Source of the DNA: an uncultured Tenacibaculum sp. | GTDB lineage: Bacteria > Bacteroidota > Bacteroidia > Flavobacteriales > Flavobacteriaceae | Direction: 5' to 3' | Assembly (NCBI GenBank): GCA_947492185.1 | Contig: CANLMR010000005.1 | Coordinates: 62,001 to 126,000 of the forward strand | Length of the DNA: 64,000 nucleotides | Shown here: positions 1 through 8,337 of the stretch, one piece after another | Layout of the letters: the number at the start of each line of letters is the position of its first letter | Position numbering within the stretch: the stretch's first letter is position 1 | The notes under the pieces: generated by a model | The model's input: the letters and a program-made list of their open reading frames with translations, nothing else | Databases searched by the model: none | What the model was told of the DNA's origin: nothing | Translations under genes and position numbers: made by a program

Positions 1-3000
1 TTAAGATATACACTCCAGATTCGAAACGATCTACATTAATAGCTCTGGTATTATTCAATGTTCCTCTATCAAGAACTTGACCTAGCATATTAATAACACT
101 ATACTTAGTACCTGATAAATTATTTCCAGAAATTACTTTTAAAAGATTTCCTTTTTTAACAGGAACTGGAGCTACAATTAAAGACGATAAAACATCTTCA
201 TCTTGATCTCCTAAAGTATCTACTCTAGTTCCAAAACTTACTGTTTCAACCAATGAAGCACTACAAGAACCTTCATAAATCCTTACATTAGTAAAAGTAG
301 AATTATTACCTGAACCTGCATCGTTATCATTAATAAACACTAATCTATCCATAGAACCAGTATAAGAATCTCCAACAGGAATCACATACGTTTGTGTACC
401 TCCAGCATAATTATCGAAATTCGTTATACCATAGTTTTGAGTACCATGAACTTTAAAGTATCTCGTAGATGTTAAGGTGTTATCATTTTCAAATCCAACA
501 CCATGAATCTCACCTTGAGAAGTACTACTGAATTCAAACTCAATTACTGTATTAGCCGTAACTGTATAATTCAATGGAATGTATTTCCAAGTATTGTTTG
601 TTAATGTTAATGAAGCTCCTCCATTTCCAACAGAGAAATTACCAGCACTATCTTGATTAGAGAATGGTGTAATTGTGAAACTATTAAAATCTAATGAAGC
701 ACATCCAGGATCTGGGCCACCTGTATCTTCTCCAATAGAAATTGCATCTAAAGCAATATCACTTTGCCAACCACTACCACCAGAACCTGTAACCACTGTA
801 AATCTTATTTGCACACTAGATTCGCCTGCATAAGCAGTTAAATCAACATTTGCGGCATTCCATTGATTACCTTGGTCTCCAGTTTGAGTAAATATTGATG
901 TCCAAGCACCTGTATTATTAGTTCTAGCTTCTGCAGTTAATGAATTAATTGCACTACCAAACATATGATATTGGAATTGTAAACTTGGAGTTGTTAATGA
1001 ACTAAAGTTTAAACAAGGAGAATTTAAAATTGCCGTTTTATTTGGGAAACCTGTTCCATCACCTGAAGCTTCTACATAAATATAGGTAGCTCCATCTGCT
1101 CCGCTACTTGGTCCTGTATTACTCGAAGGCGTTCCTCCTGTATCTCTTGTAAAGTCTATATCGTCTCCAGAAGTGGCATTTTCCCAACTTCCAAAGCTTG
1201 ATTCGAAACTTTCAGCAAAAGGATACGAAGTAATTTCTCCATTACATCCACTTGGATCCGGAGGAGTAGTTCCTCCATTTTGGATCGCCACAGCATCTAA
1301 AGCAATATCACTTTGCCATCCACTAGTTCCTGTACCAGTAACTACTACAAAACGTAATTGCACACTAGCTTGACTAGCATAAGCAGCTAAATCTACACTT
1401 GCATCATTCCATTGATTTCCTTTATCTCCAGATTGCGTGAAAACCGACGTCCAATCTCCTGTATTGTCAGTTCTAGCTTCAACAGTTAAAGAATTAATTG
1501 CACTACCAAACATGTGGTATTGGAAAGATAAATTAGGATCTGTTAATGATGAGAAATTTAAACAAGGAGAATTTAATACTGCTCTTTTATTTGGGAAACC
1601 AGTTCCGTCTCCTGAAGCTTCAACATAAATATATGTAGAACCATCTGAAGCAGCACTTGGTCCTGTATTACTTGATGGTGTTCCACCAGAATTTCTAGTG
1701 AAATCAATATCATCACCAGAAGTAGCATTTGACCACTCACCAAAATTAGTTTCAAAACTCTCACTAAAAGGGAATGTTGTAACATCTCCTGAACACACAT
1801 CTGGTGTTGGATCTGGACCTCCACCATCACAAGGATTTACGAAAGAAACCGTTTGATCTGAATTTGTATTTGTTCCTCCATTTGAATTTTCATTTGCGCC
1901 TTCTCCTACACCTCTTTCAGCAAAAGCTTTCCAAATTAAACATCTATACTGACCTCCATATAAATCTTGATCTGCTTGTAAAATACCATCACGTCCTGAA
2001 ACAAATCCTGGATTATTAGCTGTATTCTTTAATCCTTCAGTAACTAAAGCCATTGCGATATTGTTTCCTCCAGTTCCATTATAAAAATCTGGATCAAACC
2101 CTTCTTGATCTACTAACAACCAAGTCATATCCCAAAGTATAGTTGCAAATGCATAACCAACACCATGCGGAACTGCTAAACCATTAATATCAGCATAATC
2201 CGTATTGTTAATAGATCTATTTGTTGAATAAGGAGTTGGACGAATACCAGGACCACTATCATTTTGTCCTAAAACATAATTACCAACACCTCTACTATCG
2301 GTACCTTGATCTCCAACTTTCATTGTAAGCATTAATCCAAACCAATCAGACCATCCTTCACCCATTTGCTCAGAACCACCTAAAGTATTACTATTTCTAC
2401 CACCAACTAAACGCGTAGAAATACCATGTCCGTATTCATGAGCAATAATCACATTATCAAAAGAACCATCTCTTCCAGGGTTTGTTCGATTCCATAAAAA
2501 CATTTGCATTCTTGGATTACTACCATCAGGTGGCGTACCAAAATTTGCGTTATTTGTTCCACTACCATCTTGTGAATCAGCATTTACAGAGTCACTTCCA
2601 GAACCACCTTTTCCGTAGTTATTTTCTTGGAAGTTACCACTAGCTTCATCAAATCCATACTGATACCAAACATCATGCATGATATTATTCCAGTAGAATA
2701 AATTAGTCGTAGAAGCATCTCTATAGTTAGCAGGAGATTGATTTAAGTTTACTGGAAAATCAAAATCTAAGCTCGATCCTCCACTTGGAGAAGCTCCGGT
2801 TCCATTATTTCCATTTGCATCTTCTTGAGCCCATACATTATTACCTCTGGTAATTGTAAATTCTGCTCCAGTCGCACCATTTGTATCATGCCATCCAAAA
2901 GGAGATGCGGTTAAATTTGCCGGATTAGTTACAATAGATCTTCCTCCATCATCTGGATCAGATAAAGGCATTGCATATACATTATAAGAATCTGGTGCAA

Positions 3001-3760
3001 ACATCATAGATTCTTTAGCATAAGGTGTTCCTGAGTTTCTTTCTACAAAATTAACTTCAGTTTTGTCGCTATGACTCTCTCCTTTAACATGTGCATGTTC
3101 TGTTTCACCAAAATTACATGAGATTACCCAGTTGTCTTCTGCCACAACTTTACCAGAAGAAATATCTACAAAACTATTCCACCAGTTTTGACCACCTTGC
3201 TCATACAAGGTAATGTTCCAACATAATTTTAATTGATCATCTTGAAAAACATATACTTTCTGAGCAGTAATTGGTTCATTATCTTCTGTAATACCAGAAT
3301 TCATAAAATGAATAACATCATCACCGCTATTAGATCTTTTAGCTGTTCTAATAAGATTTCCTGAAGATCTTAAACGATGTTTAGTAATTACAGATTGAAT
3401 TGCTGCTTCTGGAGTTATACCTGAAGTTCTTGAAGAAGATAATTTAGATGAAATACTAGGTATAAATTGATCTAAAGTATAATTAACTTTATTATTAACG
3501 ATAGACATATTATATGTACCATTAACTATTGGAATATTATTATGATACTGTGTAACATAATAATGTGTAAGGCCTTTTTTCAATGAAGAAGCCGAACTAG
3601 TGACTTTCCACTCCGAAAAATCTAAAGAAGCGTCTTTACTTTTCTTCTTTAAATTATTAAAATGTTGTTGAATAACACCAATGTCTTTAGGTGTTGAATT
3701 TTGAGAAAAAATTGTTTGAGATAGCAGAAAAACTGCTATCAGCAGGTAGGTTTTTTTCAT
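1..3760 (-). CDS. Secreted M36 (fungalysin-type) metalloprotease with tandem MAM-like domains and T9SS sorting domain; partial, cut by left edge
   Basis: The reading frame starts at the ATG complementary to 3758-3760 and stays open to base 1, so only the last residues are missing. The order is a signal peptide (MKKTYLLIAVFLLS), a propeptide of about 220 residues, and a zinc metalloprotease domain with HEYGH at residues 441-445 and a third-ligand region GEGWSDW near 468. Two nearly identical MAM-like domains follow (codons in 1287-1801 and 738-1252), then a beta-rich domain of unknown type (about 250-715). The end ...GVYIL is typical of a type A T9SS C-terminal sorting domain. Inference: the protein is exported through SecYEG and the T9SS and digests extracellular protein. 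Plus-strand ORFs inside it are not real genes. Confidence 0.93.
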   Translation of the reverse strand, partial: MKKTYLLIAVFLLSQTIFSQNSTPKDIGVIQQHFNNLKKKSKDASLDFSEWKVTSSASSLKKGLTHYYVTQYHNNIPIVNGTYNMSIVNNKVNYTLDQFIPSISSKLSSSRTSGITPEAAIQSVITKHRLRSSGNLIRTAKRSNSGDDVIHFMNSGITEDNEPITAQKVYVFQDDQLKLCWNITLYEQGGQNWWNSFVDISSGKVVAEDNWVISCNFGETEHAHVKGESHSDKTEVNFVERNSGTPYAKESMMFAPDSYNVYAMPLSDPDDGGRSIVTNPANLTASPFGWHDTNGATGAEFTITRGNNVWAQEDANGNNGTGASPSGGSSLDFDFPVNLNQSPANYRDASTTNLFYWNNIMHDVWYQYGFDEASGNFQENNYGKGGSGSDSVNADSQDGSGTNNANFGTPPDGSNPRMQMFLWNRTNPGRDGSFDNVIIAHEYGHGISTRLVGGRNSNTLGGSEQMGEGWSDWFGLMLTMKVGDQGTDSRGVGNYVLGQNDSGPGIRPTPYSTNRSINNTDYADINGLAVPHGVGYAFATILWDMTWLLVDQEGFDPDFYNGTGGNNIAMALVTEGLKNTANNPGFVSGRDGILQADQDLYGGQYRCLIWKAFAERGVGEGANENSNGGTNTNSDQTVSFVNPCDGGGPDPTPDVCSGDVTTFPFSESFETNFGEWSNATSGDDIDFTRNSGGTPSSNTGPSAASDGSTYIYVEASGDGTGFPNKRAVLNSPCLNFSSLTDPNLSFQYHMFGSAINSLTVEARTDNTGDWTSVFTQSGDKGNQWNDASVDLAAYASQASVQLRFVVVTGTGTSGWQSDIALDAVAIQNGGTTPPDPSGCNGEITSYPFAESFESSFGSWENATSGDDIDFTRDTGGTPSSNTGPSSGADGATYIYVEASGDGTGFPNKTAILNSPCLNFSSLTTPSLQFQYHMFGSAINSLTAEARTNNTGAWTSIFTQTGDQGNQWNAANVDLTAYAGESSVQIRFTVVTGSGGSGWQSDIALDAISIGEDTGGPDPGCASLDFNSFTITPFSNQDSAGNFSVGNGGASLTLTNNTWKYIPLNYTVTANTVIEFEFSSTSQGEIHGVGFENDNTLTSTRYFKVHGTQNYGITNFDNYAGGTQTYVIPVGDSYTGSMDRLVFINDNDAGSGNNSTFTNVRIYEGSCSASLVETVSFGTRVDTLGDQDEDVLSSLIVAPVPVKKGNLLKVISGNNLSGTKYSVINMLGQVLDRGTLNNTRAINVDRFESGVYIL
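738..1801 (-). repeat. Tandem duplication of a MAM-like domain, period 549 bp
   Basis: Two in-frame copies (738-1252 and 1287-1801) lie inside the M36 protease gene. Matching segments are exactly 549 bp apart: for example the string starting GCATCTAAAGCAATATC recurs at 744 and 1293, and GCACTACCAAACAT at 951 and 1500. Both copies encode the hallmarks TSGDDIDFTR, GTPSSNTGPS and YIYVEASGDGTGFPNK. The high DNA identity suggests a recent duplication or gene conversion. Confidence 0.9.
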
Positions 3761-3836
3761 AATTGATTGATTTTGAAAGGTTTTTTATAAAGTTAAAAAA
3801 TTATTAAATCATAAAATATTTAACTTAAAAAATAAA

Positions 3837-3844
3837 CAAAAATA
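3837..3844 (-). promoter_or_regulatory. Candidate promoter -7 box of the M36 protease
   Basis: On the minus strand this reads TATTTTTG, an exact match to the Bacteroidota -7 consensus TAnnTTTG. A TTG (complement of 3867-3869) lies 22 nt upstream as a possible -33 element. The predicted transcript start is about 70 nt before the ATG. This is inference from motif and position only. Confidence 0.5.
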
Positions 3845-3919
3845 ATCTTAATGTTATTTTTTATAACAAATCATAAAAAAATTTACCAATTACCCATAAA
3901 ATATTAAAAAATACTCAAT

Positions 3920-5563
3920 CTACTCTTTAAACACACGCTTTAAGTCCAGCATATCAATAGGGTTTATACCTAATCCCTTTACATTTTTTTGAGAAAAACG
4001 AATTACTTCATCATAATATAAAGGTATAATTGGAGCTTTATTAATTAAAATACTATCCATTTTTTGATACAATTTATACCTAATAGAATTATCCACCTCT
4101 TTAATAGAGCGCTCATATAAATTATCAAATAGAAGATCTGAAAAATGTGTGTAATTTGGACCGTTAGGCGTAAAATTTTTAGAATAAAACAATGATAAGT
4201 AATTTTCTGCATCAGGATAATCAGCAATCCAACTCGCTCTAAAAACAGGCAATTTACCATTAGCTTTTCCTTGTCGTAGTGTCGACGGTGGAATTACATC
4301 TACATTTACTTTTAAACCTATATTTTGCAACTCTCTTTGAATAAACTCACATAAATCTAAATAACTACTATTTGTAGTTATCGTAATTCCAACCTCAGAT
4401 TTATTTACTGTTTTTTTATATTCATCTACTAAACTCCTAGCTTTTTCAGGCTGGTATGTATAACCTTTTTGATTATTAAACGAAGGTAGTCCTTTTGGCA
4501 CAAAACCATTTATTGCTGGAGTTCCAATATTATTCCTAAGAAATGTAATCATTTTACTTCTATCGAAGCCATAATTAATAGCTTGTCGGATGAGTTTTGA
4601 TTTTACTGGGTTATTCTCATTTCCACCTAAAAAAAACCCTAAATACTCTGTATTTAGGTAAGACCCTTTTTGCATTATCACTTTATCCTTGTATTTTTCT
4701 ACCAACTCTCCTGATGTAGATAAAATCTCATCTTTATAAGAAGCATCTAAACTTTTCATAAAATCCAAATTACCTTGAATAAACTGTAAAAACTCACTTT
4801 GTTTGTCTGGCAGAAAAGTAATAGCAACTGCTTCTAGATATGGTAATCTATTACCATTATCATCTTTTTCAAAATAGTTTTTATTCTTTCTTAATACCAA
4901 CTTGGTATTTTCAACCCACAACTTAAACTTAAAAGGACCAGTTCCTACAGGGTTCGATCTAAAATCTTTTCCAAAATACTCCACTACTTCTTTAGGAACT
5001 ACAGAGCAATATTTCATACTTAAAAGTCCTAGAAAAGGCGGAAAAGGTTGTTTTAATTGTATTGAAAAAACAGAATCGTTTTCTGCTTTAAAGTATTCCA
5101 CGTTTTGCAAAACCCATCCTCCAGGAGATGCAACTTTTTCATCTAATAATCTTGAAAAAGAATATTCAAAATCAAATGCAGTTACTTTTCTTGTTTTTTC
5201 TTCCCCAAACAACTCGTGTTGGTGAAAAAAAACATCGTTCCTTAAGATAAAGCTATAGCTCTTACCTTCATTTTTGATACTCCAACTTTTTGCCACACTA
5301 GGCTGAACATTTAAAGAATCATCCAACTGAACTAAACCATTGAACAATTGATTTGTTGCCCAAATATTTCTCTGATCTCTTGCAAAGGCAGGATCTAATG
5401 ATGTTATATTAGAATGTTCGTTGTATCTAAAAACCTGTTCGTCTTTAAATTTTATTTTTTTTCCTCCTGAACAAGAAGTAAAAACTAACACAACAAACAA
5501 TAATAATTGAACAAACACACTTCTCTTTAAATAAAACTCAGGAAAGCTCTTTAATTCAGTCAT
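3920..5563 (-). CDS. Oligopeptide ABC transporter substrate-binding lipoprotein (SBP family 5, OppA-like)
   Basis: Periplasmic binding lipoprotein of 547 residues. An N-terminal hydrophobic segment ends in a lipobox with the acylated cysteine at residue 31 (FTSC). The mature part shows SBP_bac_5 features: an N-terminal YNEHSNITSLDPAFARDQ region, the PVGTGPFKF segment and a C-terminal DYPDAENYLSLFYS segment. The family binds peptides or related solutes and passes them to an ABC permease, but no permease or ATPase gene adjoins it here. I chose the ATG at 5563; an in-frame TTG two codons upstream is less likely. It is transcribed toward the M36 protease gene, so secreted proteolysis followed by peptide uptake is a plausible shared theme. 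Confidence 0.88.
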   Translation of the reverse strand: MTELKSFPEFYLKRSVFVQLLLFVVLVFTSCSGGKKIKFKDEQVFRYNEHSNITSLDPAFARDQRNIWATNQLFNGLVQLDDSLNVQPSVAKSWSIKNEGKSYSFILRNDVFFHQHELFGEEKTRKVTAFDFEYSFSRLLDEKVASPGGWVLQNVEYFKAENDSVFSIQLKQPFPPFLGLLSMKYCSVVPKEVVEYFGKDFRSNPVGTGPFKFKLWVENTKLVLRKNKNYFEKDDNGNRLPYLEAVAITFLPDKQSEFLQFIQGNLDFMKSLDASYKDEILSTSGELVEKYKDKVIMQKGSYLNTEYLGFFLGGNENNPVKSKLIRQAINYGFDRSKMITFLRNNIGTPAINGFVPKGLPSFNNQKGYTYQPEKARSLVDEYKKTVNKSEVGITITTNSSYLDLCEFIQRELQNIGLKVNVDVIPPSTLRQGKANGKLPVFRASWIADYPDAENYLSLFYSKNFTPNGPNYTHFSDLLFDNLYERSIKEVDNSIRYKLYQKMDSILINKAPIIPLYYDEVIRFSQKNVKGLGINPIDMLDLKRVFKE

Positions 5564-6104
5564 GGACAACTAATCTTAAATCTAACACATGTAAATATAA
5601 CAGTAAATTCAAGTATTAAATATTATTATTCAAATATTGATAACTGTATTTGCACAAAACACGGATTACCTATCTTAACAAAATGACTAAAAATTAATAT
5701 AAATGTTAAATATTTAACAAATAATCAAACAAAGTTAAATAACACAAAATTCACAACCAAATAACACAAAAATGTTAAAAAAATAAAGTATAGCTATAAT
5801 TTAACTCAATTAAAGAAAAATAAAACAACAAAAAACACTTTAAACCATCAAAAAAGCATTTAATTAGAAAATAAAAAGAGTTAAATAAAAGTTAATTTAC
5901 GTTAATTTATGTTAAATTTTTAAACATTTTTCTGCTTGAATTTTCATTAAAATTTCACAAATAAAAAAATAGTGAATCTCTTTATTTTACTATTGCTACA
6001 TAGTTGCGTTAATGATTAAAAAAACACTCAAATTTAACCAATTTATCAACCTGTTAAACAATTAATTACAAAAAAACCGACTGTTTTTTTCACTCCTAAA
6101 TATC
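5564..6104. other. Long AT-rich divergent intergenic region
   Basis: About 570 bp separate the peptide-binding lipoprotein (minus) from the subtilisin-like protease (plus). I see no coding potential and no strong hairpin. It holds a run of four GTTAA-type direct repeats at 10-11 bp spacing (5880-5920) and, near its left side, a 7-of-8 match to the -7 box on the minus strand (5592-5599) that may serve the lipoprotein gene. Confidence 0.6.
5880..5920. repeat. Four helically phased GTTAA direct repeats
   Basis: GTTAAATA, GTTAATTT, GTTAATTT and GTTAAATT begin at 5880, 5891, 5901 and 5911, that is one helical turn apart. Such phasing is typical of a regulator array or a bent segment, but in DNA this AT-rich it could be chance. 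Confidence 0.35.
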
Positions 6105-6112
6105 TACATTTG
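6105..6112 (+). promoter_or_regulatory. Promoter -7 box of the subtilisin-like protease
   Basis: TACATTTG matches TAnnTTTG exactly and lies 24 nt before the ATG, implying a leader of roughly 15-20 nt. The -33 region is T-rich (6082-6090) without a clean TTG. Confidence 0.6.
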
Positions 6113-6136
6113 CTTCAAATAAATATTTAATCAACC

Positions 6137-7402
6137 ATGAAAAATTTAATTAAATTGACACTGACTGCTTTAACAGCAGCATTAGTAATTACCTCTTGTC
6201 AAAATGAAGGTAATGAAGGTAACACAGACCAAAACATCGAAGCATCTGCAGGCGATGGAAACATCATTCCAGGACAATACATTGTTGTCTTTAATGATAG
6301 TAAAGTAATCCCTACTTCTCGAGCTTTAGCTAAAACAAGATTTACAGACAGATCGGCAAAAGCCAAAACTGTTGATGGTCTTTCTGATGTTTCAATTCGT
6401 AAAATGAATGATGTATTAAACAAGTACAATTTAGACGAAAAGAGAGTATTAAATTATTATACTACAAAAATTTCAGGAATGGCAGTTAAATTATCTGATG
6501 CTGAATTTAAAACTTTAGCTAAAGATCCAAGTGTAGCATTTATTGAACACGACAGATTTGTAGAGCTTCCAAAATTTAAAATTGAAGGAGAAATACAACA
6601 TAATGCTTCACAAAGAATGGCACAACAAACTCCTTGTGGTATTTCTAGAGCTGGTGGATTTACTAACGGAGCTGGAAAAGACCAATGGATTTGGGTTATT
6701 GATAGCGGAATTGATTTAGATCACCCAGATTTAAATGTTGTTACAAACTCAACTTACGCAAGATCTTTTGTAGGTGGAAGTGCAAACGATTGTAACGGAC
6801 ACGGTACCCACGTAGCTGGAACAGCTGCAGCAATTAACAACGGAACTGGAGTTGTTGGTGTTTCTGCTGGAGCAAGTGTAGTTCCTGTAAGAGTATTTGG
6901 TTGTAGCGGAGGAAGCGCAACTTCAACTATATTAGCAGGAATAAATCACGTAGGTAGATACGATATCGCTGGTGATGTTGCTAACTTAAGTTTAGGTGGA
7001 TTTTTTGGATCAGGTTGTTCTTCTAATTCTTCATATAGAAGTGCTTTACAAGGTTTAGGTAATTCTGGAACTTTTGTAGCAATTGCAGCTGGTAACAGCA
7101 GCGCTAATGCAGCTCTTTATGATCCTGCATGTATTAATGGTACAAACATTTACACTGTAGCTTCTATGACATGTAATCGTTCTTTTTCTTCTTTCTCTAA
7201 CTATAACATGAATCCTATTGATGTTATCGCAACTGGAAGCAGTGTATTAAGTACATATTTGAATGGTGGATATGCTACATTAAGTGGAACTTCAATGGCT
7301 TCTCCACACGTAGCAGGAATTATGCACGCAAGAGGTAGTGGACCAAGAACTTCTGGTTCTGTTTCTAACAGAGGGGAATCATACCCAATCGCTGTTAGAT
7401 AA
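6137..7402 (+). CDS. Subtilisin-like serine protease (S8) lipoprotein with I9 inhibitor prodomain
   Basis: 421 residues. A lipoprotein signal ends in ITSC with the lipidated cysteine at 21. Residues of about 45-145 form an inhibitor I9-type prodomain (GQYIVVFND ... AFIEHDRFVEL). The S8 catalytic triad is complete: Asp189 in VIDSGID, His222 in NGHGTHVAG and Ser386 in GTSMASPHVAG. The family cleaves peptide bonds and matures by autocleavage of the prodomain. The chain ends soon after the catalytic serine, with no T9SS domain or other C-terminal module, so it is expected to stay anchored by its lipid. Its own promoter lies just upstream and a hairpin terminator follows. Confidence 0.93.
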   Translation: MKNLIKLTLTALTAALVITSCQNEGNEGNTDQNIEASAGDGNIIPGQYIVVFNDSKVIPTSRALAKTRFTDRSAKAKTVDGLSDVSIRKMNDVLNKYNLDEKRVLNYYTTKISGMAVKLSDAEFKTLAKDPSVAFIEHDRFVELPKFKIEGEIQHNASQRMAQQTPCGISRAGGFTNGAGKDQWIWVIDSGIDLDHPDLNVVTNSTYARSFVGGSANDCNGHGTHVAGTAAAINNGTGVVGVSAGASVVPVRVFGCSGGSATSTILAGINHVGRYDIAGDVANLSLGGFFGSGCSSNSSYRSALQGLGNSGTFVAIAAGNSSANAALYDPACINGTNIYTVASMTCNRSFSSFSNYNMNPIDVIATGSSVLSTYLNGGYATLSGTSMASPHVAGIMHARGSGPRTSGSVSNRGESYPIAVR

Positions 7403-7431
7403 TCTAGAAACGAAGATATTCTAATGCATAC

Positions 7432-7462
7432 AAAACCGTTTGTTTTTAAAACAAGCGGTTTT
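7432..7462. terminator. Bidirectional hairpin terminator between convergent genes
   Basis: Arms AAAACCGTTTGT and ACAAGCGGTTTT (one G-T wobble) enclose an A/T loop. It sits between the protease (plus) and the ABM-fold gene (minus), with A-run and T-run flanks suiting either direction. Confidence 0.75.
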
Positions 7463-7482
7463 ATTCATATAATAGAGATTAA

Positions 7483-7800
7483 TTACAATTGAAAACCGTA
7501 ATCTCTCTCAACTTTACTAATTCTAACTTTAAACTTTTTATACCAAGTTATCCTTCCTTTTTCTCTAGCTTCAGTATGATCAACTTGCTTTTTCCATTTT
7601 TTAATAGCCTCTAAATCTTTCCAATAAGAAACAGTAATACCAATCTCATTTCTTGCACTCTCTATTCCAAGATAACCTTCTTGTAATTCAGCAAGCTCAA
7701 CCATTCTGTCAGCAGTCATATTATAATCATTATCACCATCAGTTCTTAAGCTTGTAAATATTACAGCATAATATGGTGGTTCTGGAGTTTTAGCAATCAT
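7483..7800 (-). CDS. ABM-fold (antibiotic biosynthesis monooxygenase-like) protein
   Basis: 105 residues. The pattern YYAVIFTSLRT...MVELAELQEGYLGIESARNEIGITVSYWKDLEAIKKWK is that of small ABM/ferredoxin-like dimeric alpha+beta barrel proteins, which include quinol monooxygenases, heme-degrading enzymes and many uncharacterised members. The substrate cannot be told from sequence. It is translationally coupled to the upstream acetyltransferase: its ATG overlaps that gene's stop (ATGA, 7797-7800). The real role is unknown; stress or metabolite housekeeping is only a guess. Confidence 0.8.
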   Translation of the reverse strand: MIAKTPEPPYYAVIFTSLRTDGDNDYNMTADRMVELAELQEGYLGIESARNEIGITVSYWKDLEAIKKWKKQVDHTEAREKGRITWYKKFKVRISKVERDYGFQL

Positions 7801-8297
7801 AATTGTAATTCATATTTTGATTCAGGTAAACCAATATCTTCACTTATAAAATCTTTAACCTTCTTAAAACCAAACTTTATTAAAATTCTTTCCGAAGCTA
7901 CATTTGCATTTACCACATTACCTATAATTTTTTTCATTCCTACTTTTCTACAATACAAAATTAATCCTTTACACGTTTCTGATGCATATCCATTACCCCA
8001 AAAACGCTCAATGAATCGATATCCTATTTCATCATCTCCTACCTCATCTTTAACTAAAGCAACAGTACCAACAAATTGTTTATCTTCCTTTCTTACTATA
8101 GCATAAATCCAGAAATCATTATCTTCAATTTCATACTTTTTAATTAATTCTGCCAATTCATTTTCACACTCTAATACTGTTTTTACCTCTCCAGTAGCGT
8201 ATTGCAAAACCTTAGCATTACTTTCTAATTCGAAAAATGGTTGTAAATCACTTATTAACAACTTTCTAATTACTAGTCTTTCAGTTTCAAAAATCAT
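7797..8297 (-). CDS. GNAT family N-acetyltransferase (RimJ/RimL-like)
   Basis: 166 residues from the ATG at 8297; an upstream TTG at 8303 is a poorer start. MIFETERLVIRKL at the N-terminus and the segment DEIGYRFIERFWGNGYASETCKGLILY (motif A with R/Q-x-x-G-x-G/A acetyl-CoA contact) are typical of RimJ/RimL-type GNATs, followed by the N...A...S.R.L.K.GF motif (NVNVASERILIKFGF). The family acetylates N-termini, small molecules or amines; the acceptor is unknown. It is divergent from mtaB and overlaps the ABM-fold gene by 4 bp. Confidence 0.9.
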   Translation of the reverse strand: MIFETERLVIRKLLISDLQPFFELESNAKVLQYATGEVKTVLECENELAELIKKYEIEDNDFWIYAIVRKEDKQFVGTVALVKDEVGDDEIGYRFIERFWGNGYASETCKGLILYCRKVGMKKIIGNVVNANVASERILIKFGFKKVKDFISEDIGLPESKYELQL

Positions 8298-8308
8298 TTT
8301 CAATATTG

Positions 8309-8316
8309 TACTTTTG
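8309..8316 (+). promoter_or_regulatory. Promoter -7 box of mtaB (also excludes an upstream start)
   Basis: TACTTTTG matches TAnnTTTG exactly. The in-frame TTG at 8314 lies inside this box and thus upstream of the transcript start expected near 8320-8325. Translation should therefore begin at the ATG at 8338, with a leader of about 15 nt. Confidence 0.6.
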
Positions 8317-8337
8317 CTGTTGGTTAAATGTACAAGA

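Noticed and set aside
738..1801. CRISPR or satellite repeat
   Set aside because: The 549-bp repeat is an in-frame protein-domain duplication; no short regularly spaced repeats were found in the window.
1173..2019. Short plus- and minus-strand reading frames inside the M36 protease region
   Set aside because: They overlap the long minus-strand protease frame, have low-complexity translations and no recognisable domain.
7323..7402. Truncation of the S8 protease by a frameshift
   Set aside because: The chain ends shortly after an intact catalytic serine motif with a plain stop and terminator, and no domain remnant appears in another frame downstream.
8314..8337. Longer mtaB start at a TTG
   Set aside because: The codon is part of the promoter -7 box, and the ATG at 8338 fits the family N-terminus.
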